Shown: positions 33,581 to 43,333, numbered from the stretch's first letter. The stretch: DNA of 64,000 bases from Siphonodentalium dalli (GCA_032622095.1 CP136065.1:22560134-22624133); one strand, 5' to 3'. A program made the numbers and translations. The notes: generated by a model not told the origin, from the sequence alone.

Positions 33581-34650
33581 AGGACACCCTTGACTCAGAA
33601 GATTGGGAAATTTGGACAACCGAATTGGCGGTGACACCAAGAGAATCCGAAGAAGAGAGATCCACGACCGAGCTAGATCTAACGGGCAGATGAGAATTAC
33701 TCGACATGCAGTGATCGTGATCTTTTGCAACACTAACGGAAGTATCGGAGTTGGAGGGTAAGCATATGCGAATAGCCCTTCCCACGGCAGAGATAAGGCA
33801 TCCACTGCGACCGCTAAAGGATCCGGACAGGGAGACACAAACTTTGGAAGTTTCTTGTTGAACCGTGTGGCAAACAGATCGATCTTGGGGGTGCCCCACT
33901 GATGACATAGGTGTTGAAACACCTGTGGATTGAGTGCCCATTCTGTGGGAATTATCGTACCTCGACGTGATAGCCCGTCCGCAAGGACATTGAGACGACC
34001 CGGAATGTGACGAATTGTAAGAGTAATGTTCCTGGCCAGACAAAGCTGGTATACTTTGATTGTGAGAGAACACAGCTGTGGTGAGCGCCCCCCCCTGTTT
34101 TTTGAGATAACTGACAACTGTTGAATTGTCGGTCAAGACTAGCAATGACTGGACTTGTAATTGATCCTGCCAATGAAGTAAACAAAGAAATACTGCTCTC
34201 AGTTCCTTGACATTGATATGTTCTGGAGTCAAATCTGATGGCCAAGTCCCTTCTACTGTCTCCTAAACAGGTAGTAGAAATCCCCCCAAACCGGTCTGAC
34301 TGGCATCGGAACTCAGAAGAAATTGAGGTTGAGGAGGTTGGAGAGGGACCCCGGACATCAACCAAGGCATGTTTGTCCAGGGGAAAATTTGTTGTTGAAG
34401 CCAAGGGGACACTGGAATCAGTTGGTTCAAGGAGTCCCGGGATGGGCACCATACTGACAGCAGATAATACTGAATTGGACGGAGGTGCAGCCGACCTCCC
34501 CGAATCAAGTCGATGGCTGCACTTATCAACCCTATGAGTCTGAGAAAGACTCGAGCCGAAACTGTTGCTTGAGCAAGCACCTCCAAAGCCTGCTCCTGAA
34601 TAGAGCGAGCGCGGTGGTCCGGAAGAGAGACACGGTTCAGGTCGGTTGCA
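33449..34650 (-). pseudogene. DIRS RNase H and methyltransferase-like region, broken
   Basis: RNase H landmarks are in order: LLSSDASQTGLGGFL (catalytic Asp), an in-frame TAG at 34263-34265, then INVKELRAV (Glu), LLVLTDNSTVVSYLKKQGG (Asp), a frameshift at a run of eight C on the plus strand near 34084-34091, then HIPGRLNVLADGLSRR. Downstream KIDLFATRFN and WEGLFAYAYPPTPIL match the region of DIRS1 elements described as Dam-like methyltransferase; its activity here is only a guess. The frame ends at 33449. RNase H removes the RNA from the RNA-DNA hybrid during copying. Confidence 0.8.
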
Positions 34651-35587
34651 AAAACATGCCCAGATGCAGGAATCTGTGTGTGGGAACTGGAGATGATTTC
34701 TCCCAGTTGATGAGAAACCCCAGTTTGGTTAATAGAGAAATCAATTGGTCTGTCTCGTTCTGAAGAATAACCGCATTGGAATGATTGAGGTACAAATCGT
34801 CCAAGTAAGACATGGACAGAACTTGGGACCGAGCTCGGAAGTAAGCCAGAACGGCATTCATTGTTTGGGTAAACGCCCAAGGGCTGAGATTCAAACCAAA
34901 CGGAACGGTACGATATTGGTAACACTGGCCTCGATACGCAAACCGGAGGTATCGTCGAGACGCCGGGTGGATGTTCAAATGAAGATACGCGTCTTGTAAA
35001 TCGATGCTGACCCCATAGCTGTGTGGAAGGGTAGCTGAGCGAACCGCGACAGGGGTATCCATCCCGAAATGAGGTGGATCGAGGAATTGATTGAGATTCG
35101 ATAAATCTATAATCGGACGAAATTGCCCCGACGGTTTGGGTACAAGAAACAGACGAGAGTAAAATCCCGGATAGTCCGGGTTGTGTACTATTACCACAGC
35201 CTGTCGATCGAGAAGTGATTGGATTGCGGCATCCATACGTTCCGCTCTGAGAGGGTCGCTTGGCACCAATGTGTCGATAGGATGGACCGTCAGAGGAGGA
35301 GGCGACCGGAACAAAAGAAAAAGTCCTTGAGTGATGACTTGTTCCAGCCAATGGTTGTTTTGAAAAAGTGGGAGCCAATGTTTTTCGAACAACTTTAAGC
35401 GGCCGCCTACTGGATGCACAGACTGTGGAAGAGTACTGTCAAAAACGACGAGGCTTCGGTCGATTAACCGAAGACTGTCGTACTTTTTGAGCAGCCTGAC
35501 GTCGGCGTTTAGCAAATGGAGGGCCTGGGTGATTGTGCTGTTGAGTGGCATTCTCAGATCGCACATTGTGCACCATTTGTGCAGCAT
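34637..35587 (-). CDS. DIRS reverse transcriptase domain (open segment)
   Basis: A 316-codon open segment with RT motifs in order: GGRLKLFEKHW (about residue 61), SRLFLVPKPSGQFRPIIDL (144-162), SIDLQDAYLHL (194, first catalytic Asp), PFGLNLSPWAFTQTM (229), SYLDDLYL (260, catalytic YxDD) and LGFLINWEKS (289). It copies the element's RNA into DNA. All catalytic residues of the palm are present. The frame stops at 34637 just after HLGMFL; RNase H continues in another frame, so there is a frameshift near 34650. The first ~50 codons overlap the end of ORF1. Confidence 0.88.
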   Translation of the reverse strand: MLHKWCTMCDLRMPLNSTITQALHLLNADVRLLKKYDSLRLIDRSLVVFDSTLPQSVHPVGGRLKLFEKHWLPLFQNNHWLEQVITQGLFLLFRSPPPLTVHPIDTLVPSDPLRAERMDAAIQSLLDRQAVVIVHNPDYPGFYSRLFLVPKPSGQFRPIIDLSNLNQFLDPPHFGMDTPVAVRSATLPHSYGVSIDLQDAYLHLNIHPASRRYLRFAYRGQCYQYRTVPFGLNLSPWAFTQTMNAVLAYFRARSQVLSMSYLDDLYLNHSNAVILQNETDQLISLLTKLGFLINWEKSSPVPTHRFLHLGMFLQPT

Positions 35588-37433
35588 TAGCTTGTAGCTG
35601 ATGTTGTCTAACTTCAGGCATTAACGGAGCAATGCCGGAAATGGCAGGAAAAGGTAAATGTGACTGAAGCCCAGGGGCTTGTTGTCTGGTTTGACTAAAA
35701 TTAGCCGGCCTTTTCCGAGTAAACCCAGACCCTTTCTTCCCCGTGGGCAGAGACTTGTTAGAAGTAACCGACGAAAACTGTGCTTCAGCAGTAAGACTCG
35801 CACGGACTTCGGATAGCTTATTGTTGAATAATTGTCCCGTCCCCAACTGTTGACGGATCATAAATGACTTGTGGTGAGGCTTGAGTAAATTTGAAGACGC
35901 AAGGGACGCCTCACGCTGAAGAATTTCCAAATTAGTAGAAAAACAAGTGTAAACAGACATCCCATGACTGACGCAACGAGAGAGAACTTGAGCCAAATCC
36001 TTTATTTGATCTAACTTATCTGGATGAGCTGCCAAAAATATAGCGGAAGATAGATGGTCAGCTAAATTTAAAATCTGTAACATTTGCTGAGAAAGTAATT
36101 GGAAACCGGCACGTTGGCCAGATGACAAATTGGTGGACGAATAGTGTAACCCAAGGGAGGACACATCGGTACCAGATTCCAACTTTGGCGGAGCCAGACA
36201 CACCAGTTCAGCAAGAGTTTTATAAGACATGTCACGAAACTTGAGATTACTGCTGGTAGGCGGAATTGGCAAAGCGGCTGGACTGGCCCGCCCTGGAGAA
36301 GCTCTCCGTTTTTCAATGCCTGACCAAACCTCATTGTAATGTTGAAAAGTTGTCTCGAGCAGCGCAGATTGAGGAACTAAAACATGTTCTCTAGTAGCTG
36401 ACTTGCCCAATAATTCATCTACGCTAGACGTGAACCCGGTTTTTATTATCTGAGGTGGTACCGACGGAAACATAGAAGCAGGTAAGATCGTCTGAAGCAA
36501 TTCGATGGTTTGTTGAAAGTCTCTGCCCTGGCCACCAACTACGCTATGTTCACTGTTTTGCTCAGTCTCTACATTGGAAGCGGAGTCTAACAGCTCATTA
36601 TCGCTCGGGCCATCCTCGAACCTCTCGGACCCTAGAGGGTGTAGGGAAATTTCGTCCGGGTCCCTCGACGCCATGGAATGAGAAACTGAAGCTGTTTCCA
36701 CTACAGAAGGTTTTCGAAATTTAGGGACAAAGTCTTCAGCTTCAGGATTTAAAACTTGTTTCTGAGGTGAACCCATAGCTCCATAACCCGACCAGCCCTG
36801 ATGTGATGGAGGCCATGACCAAAAGGGAGGGCAATATGGAGGAACATTGAACCCCGGAGGTGGTGTAGGCATCGAAGGAGAATAGTAATGAGGACTATTT
36901 CCCCAGAACCCTGCGTCCCGAGTGGTGGGCCTATTCAGAGACTCCGCCGAAGGGCGTGCTGACAGATGATTCGTCTTCGCACCTGCTTGTGAAAGGGAGG
37001 TGGGAAGACGAAAATCTGAGGTGGGTTCCAGCAGGAGCGGTCGAACATGGTCGGGTCCGTGAATACCGGTACTGGAATTCAGACTCGGAACAGAACGGCG
37101 CCTTGGTGACAATATGGGATATGTGTCAAGCCCCACCCCAAGGTCAGCATGGGCGTGAGGGATTAGATTAGCCTGAGCCAGCGACCTTGGGGTTTCTGAA
37201 GCCGAGGCCACCGAAGAGGCAGAGGACAGACTAACCTGAGTTGTTGTTTGTTCTTTAATGAAATTTGCTAACATTGACCACCTGGATGGCAGCCAAAATT
37301 CACACGTTTTACAGGTATTGGTTTTTGAACATGCACTGCATTGAAAGCAGGATTTGTGCTCGTCAAAAGACGACTTTTAGCGTTGGCATAACAGGCAAAA
37401 TATTTCCTGAGTACTTTGAGTTTGACTATTCAT
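35439..37433 (-). pseudogene. DIRS ORF1, Gag-like, with one early stop
   Basis: A 611-codon open frame runs from 37274 to the stop at 35439. The same frame extends upstream to an ATG at 37433 and is broken only by a TAA at 37377-37379 (codon 19). The upstream part has closely spaced cysteines (CLLC, then CFQCSAC, TCKTCEF), a zinc-binding-type cluster also seen at the start of other DIRS ORF1 proteins, so 37433 is probably the original start. The rest is rich in Ser, Pro and Gln, with a basic tail (FAKRRRQAAQKVRQ...). The function is assumed to be nucleocapsid-like. It overlaps the RT frame by about 150 nt. Confidence 0.75.
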
Positions 37434-37492
37434 TGTTGAAATAAAGTTAACAATGTTAAGCTAGAACTATAGAACTTCCCTGTTGAATCTCA

Positions 37493-37727
37493 CAGGAGGA
37501 AAAGAGGCAGACTCACCTTTGGAATTGCTTTTATAAGAATAGACACGTGATAAATGAATTTGCACTTCCGGTTGTAAAAGCACTTCCGGTTTAGAGGATA
37601 AATGTACTCGAGGTATTTCATACCAATTTCAATTTTTTTTGGAATAGGGTAATTCTATAGCTATACCTCCTAAAAAATGAGGAATATACCATGTAGTTCA
37701 GTGTATAACGTATCTTTGAAGAGAATA
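37493..37727. repeat. DIRS right inverted terminal repeat
   Basis: Reverse complement of the left repeat, with a short deletion relative to it next to CATTTTTTAGGAGG (the left end has extra bases between CATTTTTGAG and CAGGAGG). It is the 5' end of the element on the minus strand and ends outward at GAAGAGAATA. Confidence 0.92.
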
Positions 37728-38350
37728 AACACACGCGGTTGGTGTCTATTAAATGTAATTAGTCGGACAAGTTTCCATTGAAAATGCATTGAGTGATCGC
37801 TGTCTTGAACATGACAAGAAGTACACAGTTGTCAGCTAAACATCAAATAAACTATTGGATCGATAACATTGAGTCATTTGGAAAATAACTGTAGCATCAA
37901 ATGTAGATTAGTCTCATCTTTGTCTGTGCAAAATGCCACTTCCCTGTGATGACCTAATTTCTCGATCTGAAACGAACCATGACATTGGCGAATGCGCGCC
38001 GTGTCCAAAACCGAGGGTGAACCAGTTCTGAGACCCCGCAATAATGCAAACATATCGCGACACATCCTCACCCTTTGGTTAACCAACACACCTGGTTTCG
38101 TTAAAATCATTTGATGTACACAAAAGTTACGGAGCGAACACGAAGGGTAGTGTCTGCATGATGACTTAAATGAGAGAACGACCTTGTTCTGTGACCTTGA
38201 TTTCAACGAATGAAGATGGATAATTTTAGAGTTATCCATCTTCATCCGCAAGACCGTCTTACAATTCACTCTGAGCTTTGATGGGTGATTCCTCGACTCG
38301 AATAAAATATTTTTTACCCTGAAACCAAAGAAATAGTAATTTAGGAGTTG
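37728..38350. repeat. Repeat family D copy and MITE family A fragment
   Basis: 37890-38215 matches 11640-12230 ('cgcgacacatcctcaccctttgg', 'tttcgttaaaatcatttgatgtacac', GAAGGGTAGTGTCTGCATGA). 38213-38350 is a short MITE A copy containing a local hairpin (GATGGATAATTTTAGAGTTA then 'tccatcttcatc') and the 'attcctcgactcgaataaaatattttttaccc' end. 37728-37890 shows nothing. Confidence 0.7.
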
Positions 38351-38817
38351 TGTCATATTGTGTAGAACATTCCAGAGACATGGAAAATGTAAGATCTTGT
38401 TAAAATCCTAGATTCGGAAGGTAATAAAATCTAAGATGGCTGCCAATTTAGATATTGACAATTCTGAACACAACAAGTATGCAAACTGGATGAAAAATTT
38501 CCAGCAATTTTCATGTACAACATTTAATGCATAGATTCTCTATCTTAATATTTAAAAAGCAACTGGTTACGAAAACGTGATGATAAAGTTCAAAATGGCA
38601 GCCAAAATAAAAAAAAATTCTGATAAACTACCAGCTTCTGTTCATGCCTACATGTCTATTCTGAATAACAAATTAAATATAATTTTGATATGAAATTTCA
38701 AACTAATGCTATGTCAGCCAAGAAAATTCCAACAGTTAAAAATTTAGGCTCAAATTGAGGGCGGGTGTGGAATGTATGGAGTGGTCAGGCCACATCCCTG
38801 AACTAAAGAATACTTAC
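38351..38817. other. Intron, no clear feature
   Basis: Contains two 'aagatggctgccaa' and 'aaaatggcagccaaaa' phrases typical of the intronic repeats in this window. No exon other than 38818-38995. Confidence 0.45.
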
Positions 38818-38995
38818 CTGTAATCCAAACAATGAGCAGCTGTCACTACCCAACTGGGATTAATTATGGTGCCACCGCACACAAATGTTGATCTATAGTA
38901 CAGCGCAATCTGCCATGGGTGTTTACCAAGCCATGTTGGTCTAGCGTACAGCAAACTCGGAGCAATTGTTCGGGTTAGCTTTGGTAAACCGCAAT
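38818..38995 (-). CDS. Exon: trypsin-domain start with catalytic His
   Basis: A 178-nt exon, phase 1 in and phase 2 out, with acceptor ttattttctag and donor GTAAGT. The product begins [20 protein letters not shown], then [39 protein letters not shown]. It has the S1A landmarks PWQ, F.CGG.II...WV.TAAHC (His57 and the Cys42-Cys58 pair), and the DCG cysteine that ties the linker to the protease domain. The activation region is odd. No R/K-IVGG is present, and the arginine-bounded stretches TIAP and PTWL do not fit. The distance from the first TR to PWQ is about five residues longer than normal. The protein may be activated in an unusual way or be a non-catalytic homologue. Confidence 0.93.
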
Positions 38996-39709
38996 CTAGA
39001 AAATAACAATGAGATACGTAATCTTTATATTCATTACTGAAGCATCTGTGAAATCACCACATTTAAGAACTAAATACACTACGCATCAGTGTGTAGAATT
39101 TGACCATGTGCAGAAATGAACTGATTGTTAGACGATCCAAAGTTTCGGAGGTCAAAGTTGACTATAAAAATAAATTACCTGATAAATTCTGAGATGAAAA
39201 AATTTACACTGCAAGAAGTTCCAAAATACATAATAGATAAATGAAGTCAGTATGGTACAATCAATATGAATGTGCAATGCATATTCTTATAATTGCCTAT
39301 TTTTTGCATGGTATTATATTCAAATCATAAAGCAGTAAAAGTATTGTAAATCATAATCGATTAAGAAAGGGCCCTATATACCGGACAAAATCATCATTAT
39401 TTTGTAAATAAACCATATGCGACTAAATTTGGATAAATTATTAACCAAACATAAATGAGCTAGTAACTACTGATCAACTAATAACTATTGTAAGGCATTT
39501 AGAGACATTTGGTAATATATTGAGAGGTGATTTCTGACTAAAGAGTTGAAGCAGCTTGGCCAAAAAGTTAAATGAAATTTCCCTCGACCTTATTCAAAAA
39601 GATCTGGCCATTGGCCACCTACAATGTAAACACTTTTAACTAGTGCAAGCGTTAGTTTATTTTCTATGAAAAGATACTATTAGAGCAATTTTTCACATTT
39701 CTTTCAACA
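38996..39709. other. Intron, nothing recognised
   Basis: AT-rich sequence without repeat or coding signal that I can support. Confidence 0.4.
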
Positions 39710-39929
39710 TACAGTAATGCCCTAAATAATCGACTTCTTAACCAAAGTAGAATTATAGGTAATTTTTCAGGATTTAGTCGGAAATATTGCGTGTAGCCAT
39801 TCATCTGAAAGCGCTCACTGAGTGCTTTCCAATGAATGCGAACAAGCCATATTTCTGAGTAAATCCTGAAAATTTACTACCCATAGTTCTGCTGTGGTTA
39901 AAGAGTCGATTATTTAGGGCATTACTGTA
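39710..39929. mobile_element. Mariner-like MITE, family C copy 3
   Basis: Complete fold-back with ends TACAGTAATGCCCTAAATAA and 'ttatttagggcattactgta'. TA at both borders. Arms diverged from each other by a few substitutions. Confidence 0.85.
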
Positions 39930-40980
39930 TCCCTTACTGGTTTAAAGAACCATACCAAAATAAATTTATTTAAACTTAGAACTCAATGAGTACTAGATCA
40001 CTGCATATTTCAATATAGAAATCCAAAAACTGATAGTAGTGTAACAACACTATACTAAGCATTTGTACTCATGCAAAATCCATAGACAATGGCACTTTAT
40101 GTCAGCATTCTTCCCTGCATTGCTGATCTATTACCATTCCAAATAGAATTCAATTATAACAATATTAACATGAGTCACAATACAAAATGGTTGTACAGAC
40201 TGACAATTCATAAGTTTCTTATTTTAATATGGACATTAACTGGCAAGAATGAATGGATATAACCTGCAGGTACAGGGGTATTCTTTCCCCATATTGGGGG
40301 ATCACCATATCATCAGTTGTTAACTTCAAAATGTCAGAAATCGTGATTTCCCTTTAATATATCATGAGATTCCCTTTAAAATATTGTGAGATTCAGGGAA
40401 AAATATTTAGAATTTTAACACGAGTCAAAACAGTTCTAAAAATACACTGTACATTATGCACTATACTCATGTACTCCAATCATATTTTAAACTTTTGGAA
40501 AGGTCAAAGTGCATTTTGCAACAAAGTTTATTATATGCTCTCTAATTCTGCACTTTATGTAAATGTGTGCATACTGTACAGCCTTCATTGTCATCTCATA
40601 GTGTGTAGTAGCCTATGTGAATAAAGCTTGCTGTACTTTTGTCATGTCCATGAATTTAAACTCTCAAGACATCCACAAATTTGTATGTATCATCTGATTC
40701 CGTTTATATTTGGAAGTTGCCAATATATTTTGTAAACAATAGCAAGTGCTTTGAAAGCTTAAATAAAAGATTTTCTCTGAAACTAGTACTATCCATAGTA
40801 ATTTAAAAAGTCTGTATGGGTACCCATATAGCATAGAGTATGACATTATACATCCATGCACTCAATATGAAAGTGTGGCAGCAGAGAGATCAAACAATAG
40901 TAGTTCATAATGTTATATTTACATACACCTGATATCTCTTCCGACTTCCCCATAGCGTTACGGTAGACACGCCCCTTATT
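39930..40980. other. Intron, nothing recognised
   Basis: AT-rich. Short frames at 40364-40624 and 40664-40861 lack any support as genes. ATATTGTGAGATTC-type phrases repeat twice near 40362-40395. Confidence 0.4.
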
Positions 40981-41048
40981 CAATGCGTTCATAAACCTAT
41001 GAACGTGACGTCACTTTCAATGTCGTTCATAGGTTTATGAACACATTG
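40981..41048. repeat. Paired palindromes with a TGACGTCA centre
   Basis: GTTCATAAACCTATGAAC at 40987 and GTTCATAGGTTTATGAAC at 41025 are inverted copies and each is nearly self-complementary. CAATG and CATTG extend the pairing outward. Between them lies TGACGTCA, a sequence that also fits a cAMP-response element, though no promoter is otherwise evident. Confidence 0.8.
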
Positions 41049-41267
41049 GTCCCAGAAATCACCGGGAATTGTCGGACATTACCGACTGCTTGAGTATCTA
41101 ATCAGCCAATACGCCAAGGATTTAATGGCAAACAATATGTAACCGAGATTCACGATTGGATGGCTAGTGGCATCTAATCGCGAGCACGGGTGGCACGAGA
41201 TGTTCGATTGACTATCAGAATGTTGGTTATCATATAATCCCATATCCCATAATATGTCAAATATAGC

Positions 41268-41397
41268 GAATTATCGAAATATGAAATACAACGAAAAAGC
41301 GAAATATGAAAATATAGCGAAATAGCACGAAAAATCGAAATAGGAAAATACAGCGAAATACAGCGAAATAGGGCGAAATATAGAGCGAAATAGGAAA
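41268..41397. repeat. Irregular GCGAAATA array
   Basis: About twelve CGAAATA or CGAAAAA words in 130 bp (AGCGAAATATGAAAATATAG, 'cagcgaaatacagcgaaatagggcgaaata') at irregular spacing of 8-17 bp. It makes long frames on the minus strand rich in Phe and Tyr, which I do not accept as a gene. Confidence 0.75.
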
Positions 41398-41510
41398 AAA
41401 AAATTATAAACGAAATAACGGAGATATTTGAAGAAAATTTTTTTTGACGAAATAACGGACATATTTGGAGAAGTGTTTTAAAGAGTGTAAGTATATAAAT
41501 ATAAATAATA

Positions 41511-41651
41511 AACGGCGGATTCAACGTGGTCATGGGTTTTGACCGCGTTAAAAAAAAATCAGCAAACTCCGGATGAACCCCTTCGGGGTTCATGCAGTTT
41601 GCTGAAGTTTTCTCGCGGTCAAAATACCATGACCACATTGAAACCGCCGTT
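41511..41651. repeat. 141-bp hairpin capped by a CTTCGG loop
   Basis: Outer arms: AACGGCGGATTCAACGTGGT... and '...accacattgaaaccgccgtt', with GTCATGGGTTTTGACCGCG pairing 'cgcggtcaaaataccatgac'. Inner arms: TCAGCAAACTCCGGATGAAC and 'gttcatgcagtttgctga'. The tip GAACCCCTTCGGGGTTC (41575-41591) is a perfect stem with a C(UUCG)G tetraloop if transcribed. It ends 22 bp from the donor side of the micro-exon (41674-41711). Confidence 0.85.
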
Positions 41652-41673
41652 CATTTCTTATATGACAACTCAC

Positions 41674-41711
41674 CCAATTTAGAGCAAATTAACACCAATG
41701 GTCGGCATGTT
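41674..41711 (-). CDS. 38-nt micro-exon: end of SRCR-like domain 2
   Basis: A 38-nt exon, phase 2 in and phase 1 out, with acceptor tttttattacag and donor GTGAGT. It encodes TCRPLVLICSKL. Joined to its neighbours this gives the expected carboxy end of an SRCR-like domain ('C..LVL.C') directly followed by the conserved DCG that starts the protease linker in the next exon. The exon is too short for ordinary ORF finding. I found it by asking what phase and residues were missing between 42790 and 38995. Support comes from both splice sites, both phases and both cysteines, so chance is unlikely but not excluded. Confidence 0.75.
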
Positions 41712-41924
41712 CTGTAATAAAAATGGGAAGATATTCAAAGGCAAAATTAAAGATAACACCAATGTACATAATTTCCAGCAATCTTTGGAGGGGGTACTGT
41801 ACTTCAAATCTGATGAGCCATTATCCTTGGCACGGGGCACATAACAAATTATTTATTTTACACAGGAATGGTCAATAACTGTTGTACTTTGTTTTATTCG
41901 TATCATCAGCTGAATTGGTCATTT

Positions 41925-42485
41925 TCGCAGGGTTCTTTGCAAAAAGACAGGATCTCCCAAACATGCAAAAAGACAACCAGGATCTCTCAAATATGCAAAA
42001 AGTCACCCAGCGTCTCAAAATAAAACATGTGATTTTAGATTTGTCCTCTGCTAAATAAAATTATAAAAATTAAGTATTTGATTTTGATCGGAGTGGAATT
42101 TCATTTGAATTTGGTAGGGCATTCCGAATGCTTTGATCTTGACTGGCACCACAGTTCCATATCCTTGAATCAATTTTGAGATGCTGGTGGAATTATTGCA
42201 CATTTAGGAGATCCTGGGTATCTTTTTGCACATTTAGGAGATCCTGGGTATCGTTTTGCACATTTAGGAGATCCTGGGTATCTTTTTGCACATTCAGGAG
42301 ATCATGGGTATCTTTTTGCACATTCAGGAGATCCTGGGTATCTTTTTGCACATTCAGGAGATCCTGGGTATCTTTTTGCACAGTTAGGCGATCCTGGGTA
42401 TCTTTTTGCACATTTAGGAGATCCTGGGTATCTTTTTGCACATTTAGGAGATCCTGGGTATCTTTTTGCACATTTTATGTTATTT
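41925..42485. mobile_element. Fold-back with unequal 30-bp satellite arms
   Basis: The left arm (about 41938-42010) has three units reading GCAAAAAGACAACCAGGATC. The right arm (42190-42475) has about nine and a half units in the opposite orientation (GGAGATCCTGGGTATCTTTT), each exactly 30 bp. The 30-bp right-arm unit keeps frames open on both strands (repeats of CTFRRSWVSF on plus and VQKDTQDLLN on minus). The same unit occurs in the small fold-back at 10007-10174. Confidence 0.85.
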
Positions 42486-42789
42486 TACATGAACCGGGGC
42501 CAACCTCAAAGGTCTTGGGTCCCTTTAACATTAAAACAGAAGAGGTGACCACAGATATAGCTATTAACACCTATTTATATTGATTGTGGGCAGTTGTTGA
42601 CAGTGGTAATTTTTGAAGAAAAAAACACGGAAATTCCGCCTTTCTCATTTTGACAATACATGTTATTTATTTATAACATGTATTTATTACAGATAAAAAT
42701 GGAATGTTCCAATACATACTTTTTGATCTAAATGGGAGATTCCATTCAATAATCCAATCCACAGTATGTGAGCGACTAGTGAATCATAC

Positions 42790-42927
42790 CTTTCCACTCT
42801 CCTGAACGTAGCAAGTAATTTACTTGGGTTTTGGGACACTTCGTTGATTGTATGCCTCTTAGTATACTCTAGCTGATAACCATCAACAACAGATTCATTC
42901 ATTTCGTGCATTCTAGATATCAATGCC
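42790..42927 (-). CDS. Exon: middle part of SRCR-like domain 2
   Basis: A 138-nt exon, phase 2 in and phase 2 out, with a strong polypyrimidine acceptor (ctttttttccag) and donor GTATGA. The product runs LISRMHEMNESVVDGYQLEY and on to SKLLATFRRVER. It has no cysteine and no clear motif of its own. It is called because its phases fit exactly between the neighbouring exons, and because a cysteine-poor middle segment of similar size lies at this place in enteropeptidase-like SRCR domains. The open frame runs past the exon into the intron, which is expected by chance. Confidence 0.7.
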
Positions 42928-43210
42928 CTGGAAAAAAAGCATTATTCACGATCTTTAGTGCAAAGAATATGGTGATCGTTAATGGGAGGCAATAAATGAG
43001 TATATAATTTTCACATCATGTATTGTGGAAGACAATTTTAATCAAAACTCAGTTTCATTGCAGTGCTCAGTACAAAACAAACTTCCCAGAATATTCCTAC
43101 TCAAATGTCACTTTTAGAGTTATATTCATTTTGAGAGAAACATATTTTGGAGGTTACCTTTGTTTGTATGAATAGTTTAGTGATCCTCTGTTCTTCTTTT
43201 ATAAAAAAGA
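42928..43210. other. Intron, nothing recognised
   Basis: AT-rich intron sequence directly upstream (minus strand) of the exon at 42790-42927. Confidence 0.4.
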
Positions 43211-43333
43211 TACACATTATTCCCCTAAATAATCAACTCCTTAACCACAGGAGAATTATGGGTAATTTTTCAGGATGAAGTTGGAAATATGGCTTGTTGC
43301 CATTCATCTGAAAGTTCTTAGGGTATTACTGTA
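43211..43333. mobile_element. Mariner-like MITE, family C copy 4 (internal deletion)
   Basis: The left arm is complete to GGCTTGTTGCCATTCATCTG, then jumps to 'cttagggtattactgta', so most of the right arm is deleted. TA at both ends is kept. Confidence 0.8.

Larger units (their letters stand above)
32041..37727 (-). mobile_element. DIRS-type tyrosine-recombinase retrotransposon, degraded
   Basis: A 5.7-kb element read on the minus strand. It has inverted terminal repeats (32041-32302 and 37493-37727), an internal complementary region near its 3' end (32367-32466), and in order a Gag-like ORF, reverse transcriptase, RNase H with a methyltransferase-like region, and tyrosine recombinase in an overlapping frame. 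This is the DIRS1 layout. Such elements copy through RNA and integrate a circular DNA with the recombinase, leaving no target duplication; none is obvious here. Several stops and frameshifts make this copy inactive as read. It sits in the 29.8-kb intron in the same orientation as the protease gene. Confidence 0.93.

Noticed and set aside
34238-34763. Plus-strand frames over the DIRS element
   Set aside because: Antisense shadows of the RT and RNase H frames.
40987-41042. TGACGTCA as a functional cAMP-response promoter element
   Set aside because: It lies in the spacer between inverted repeats in an intron, with no start site or conserved promoter nearby.
41174-41638. 154-codon minus frame rich in Phe and Tyr, like membrane segments
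   Set aside because: Arises from the GCGAAATA array and the adjacent hairpin; no independent support.
42176-42583. 135-codon plus frame and 92-codon minus frame
   Set aside because: Both are read-through of a 30-bp tandem repeat; no start context, domain or splice signal.
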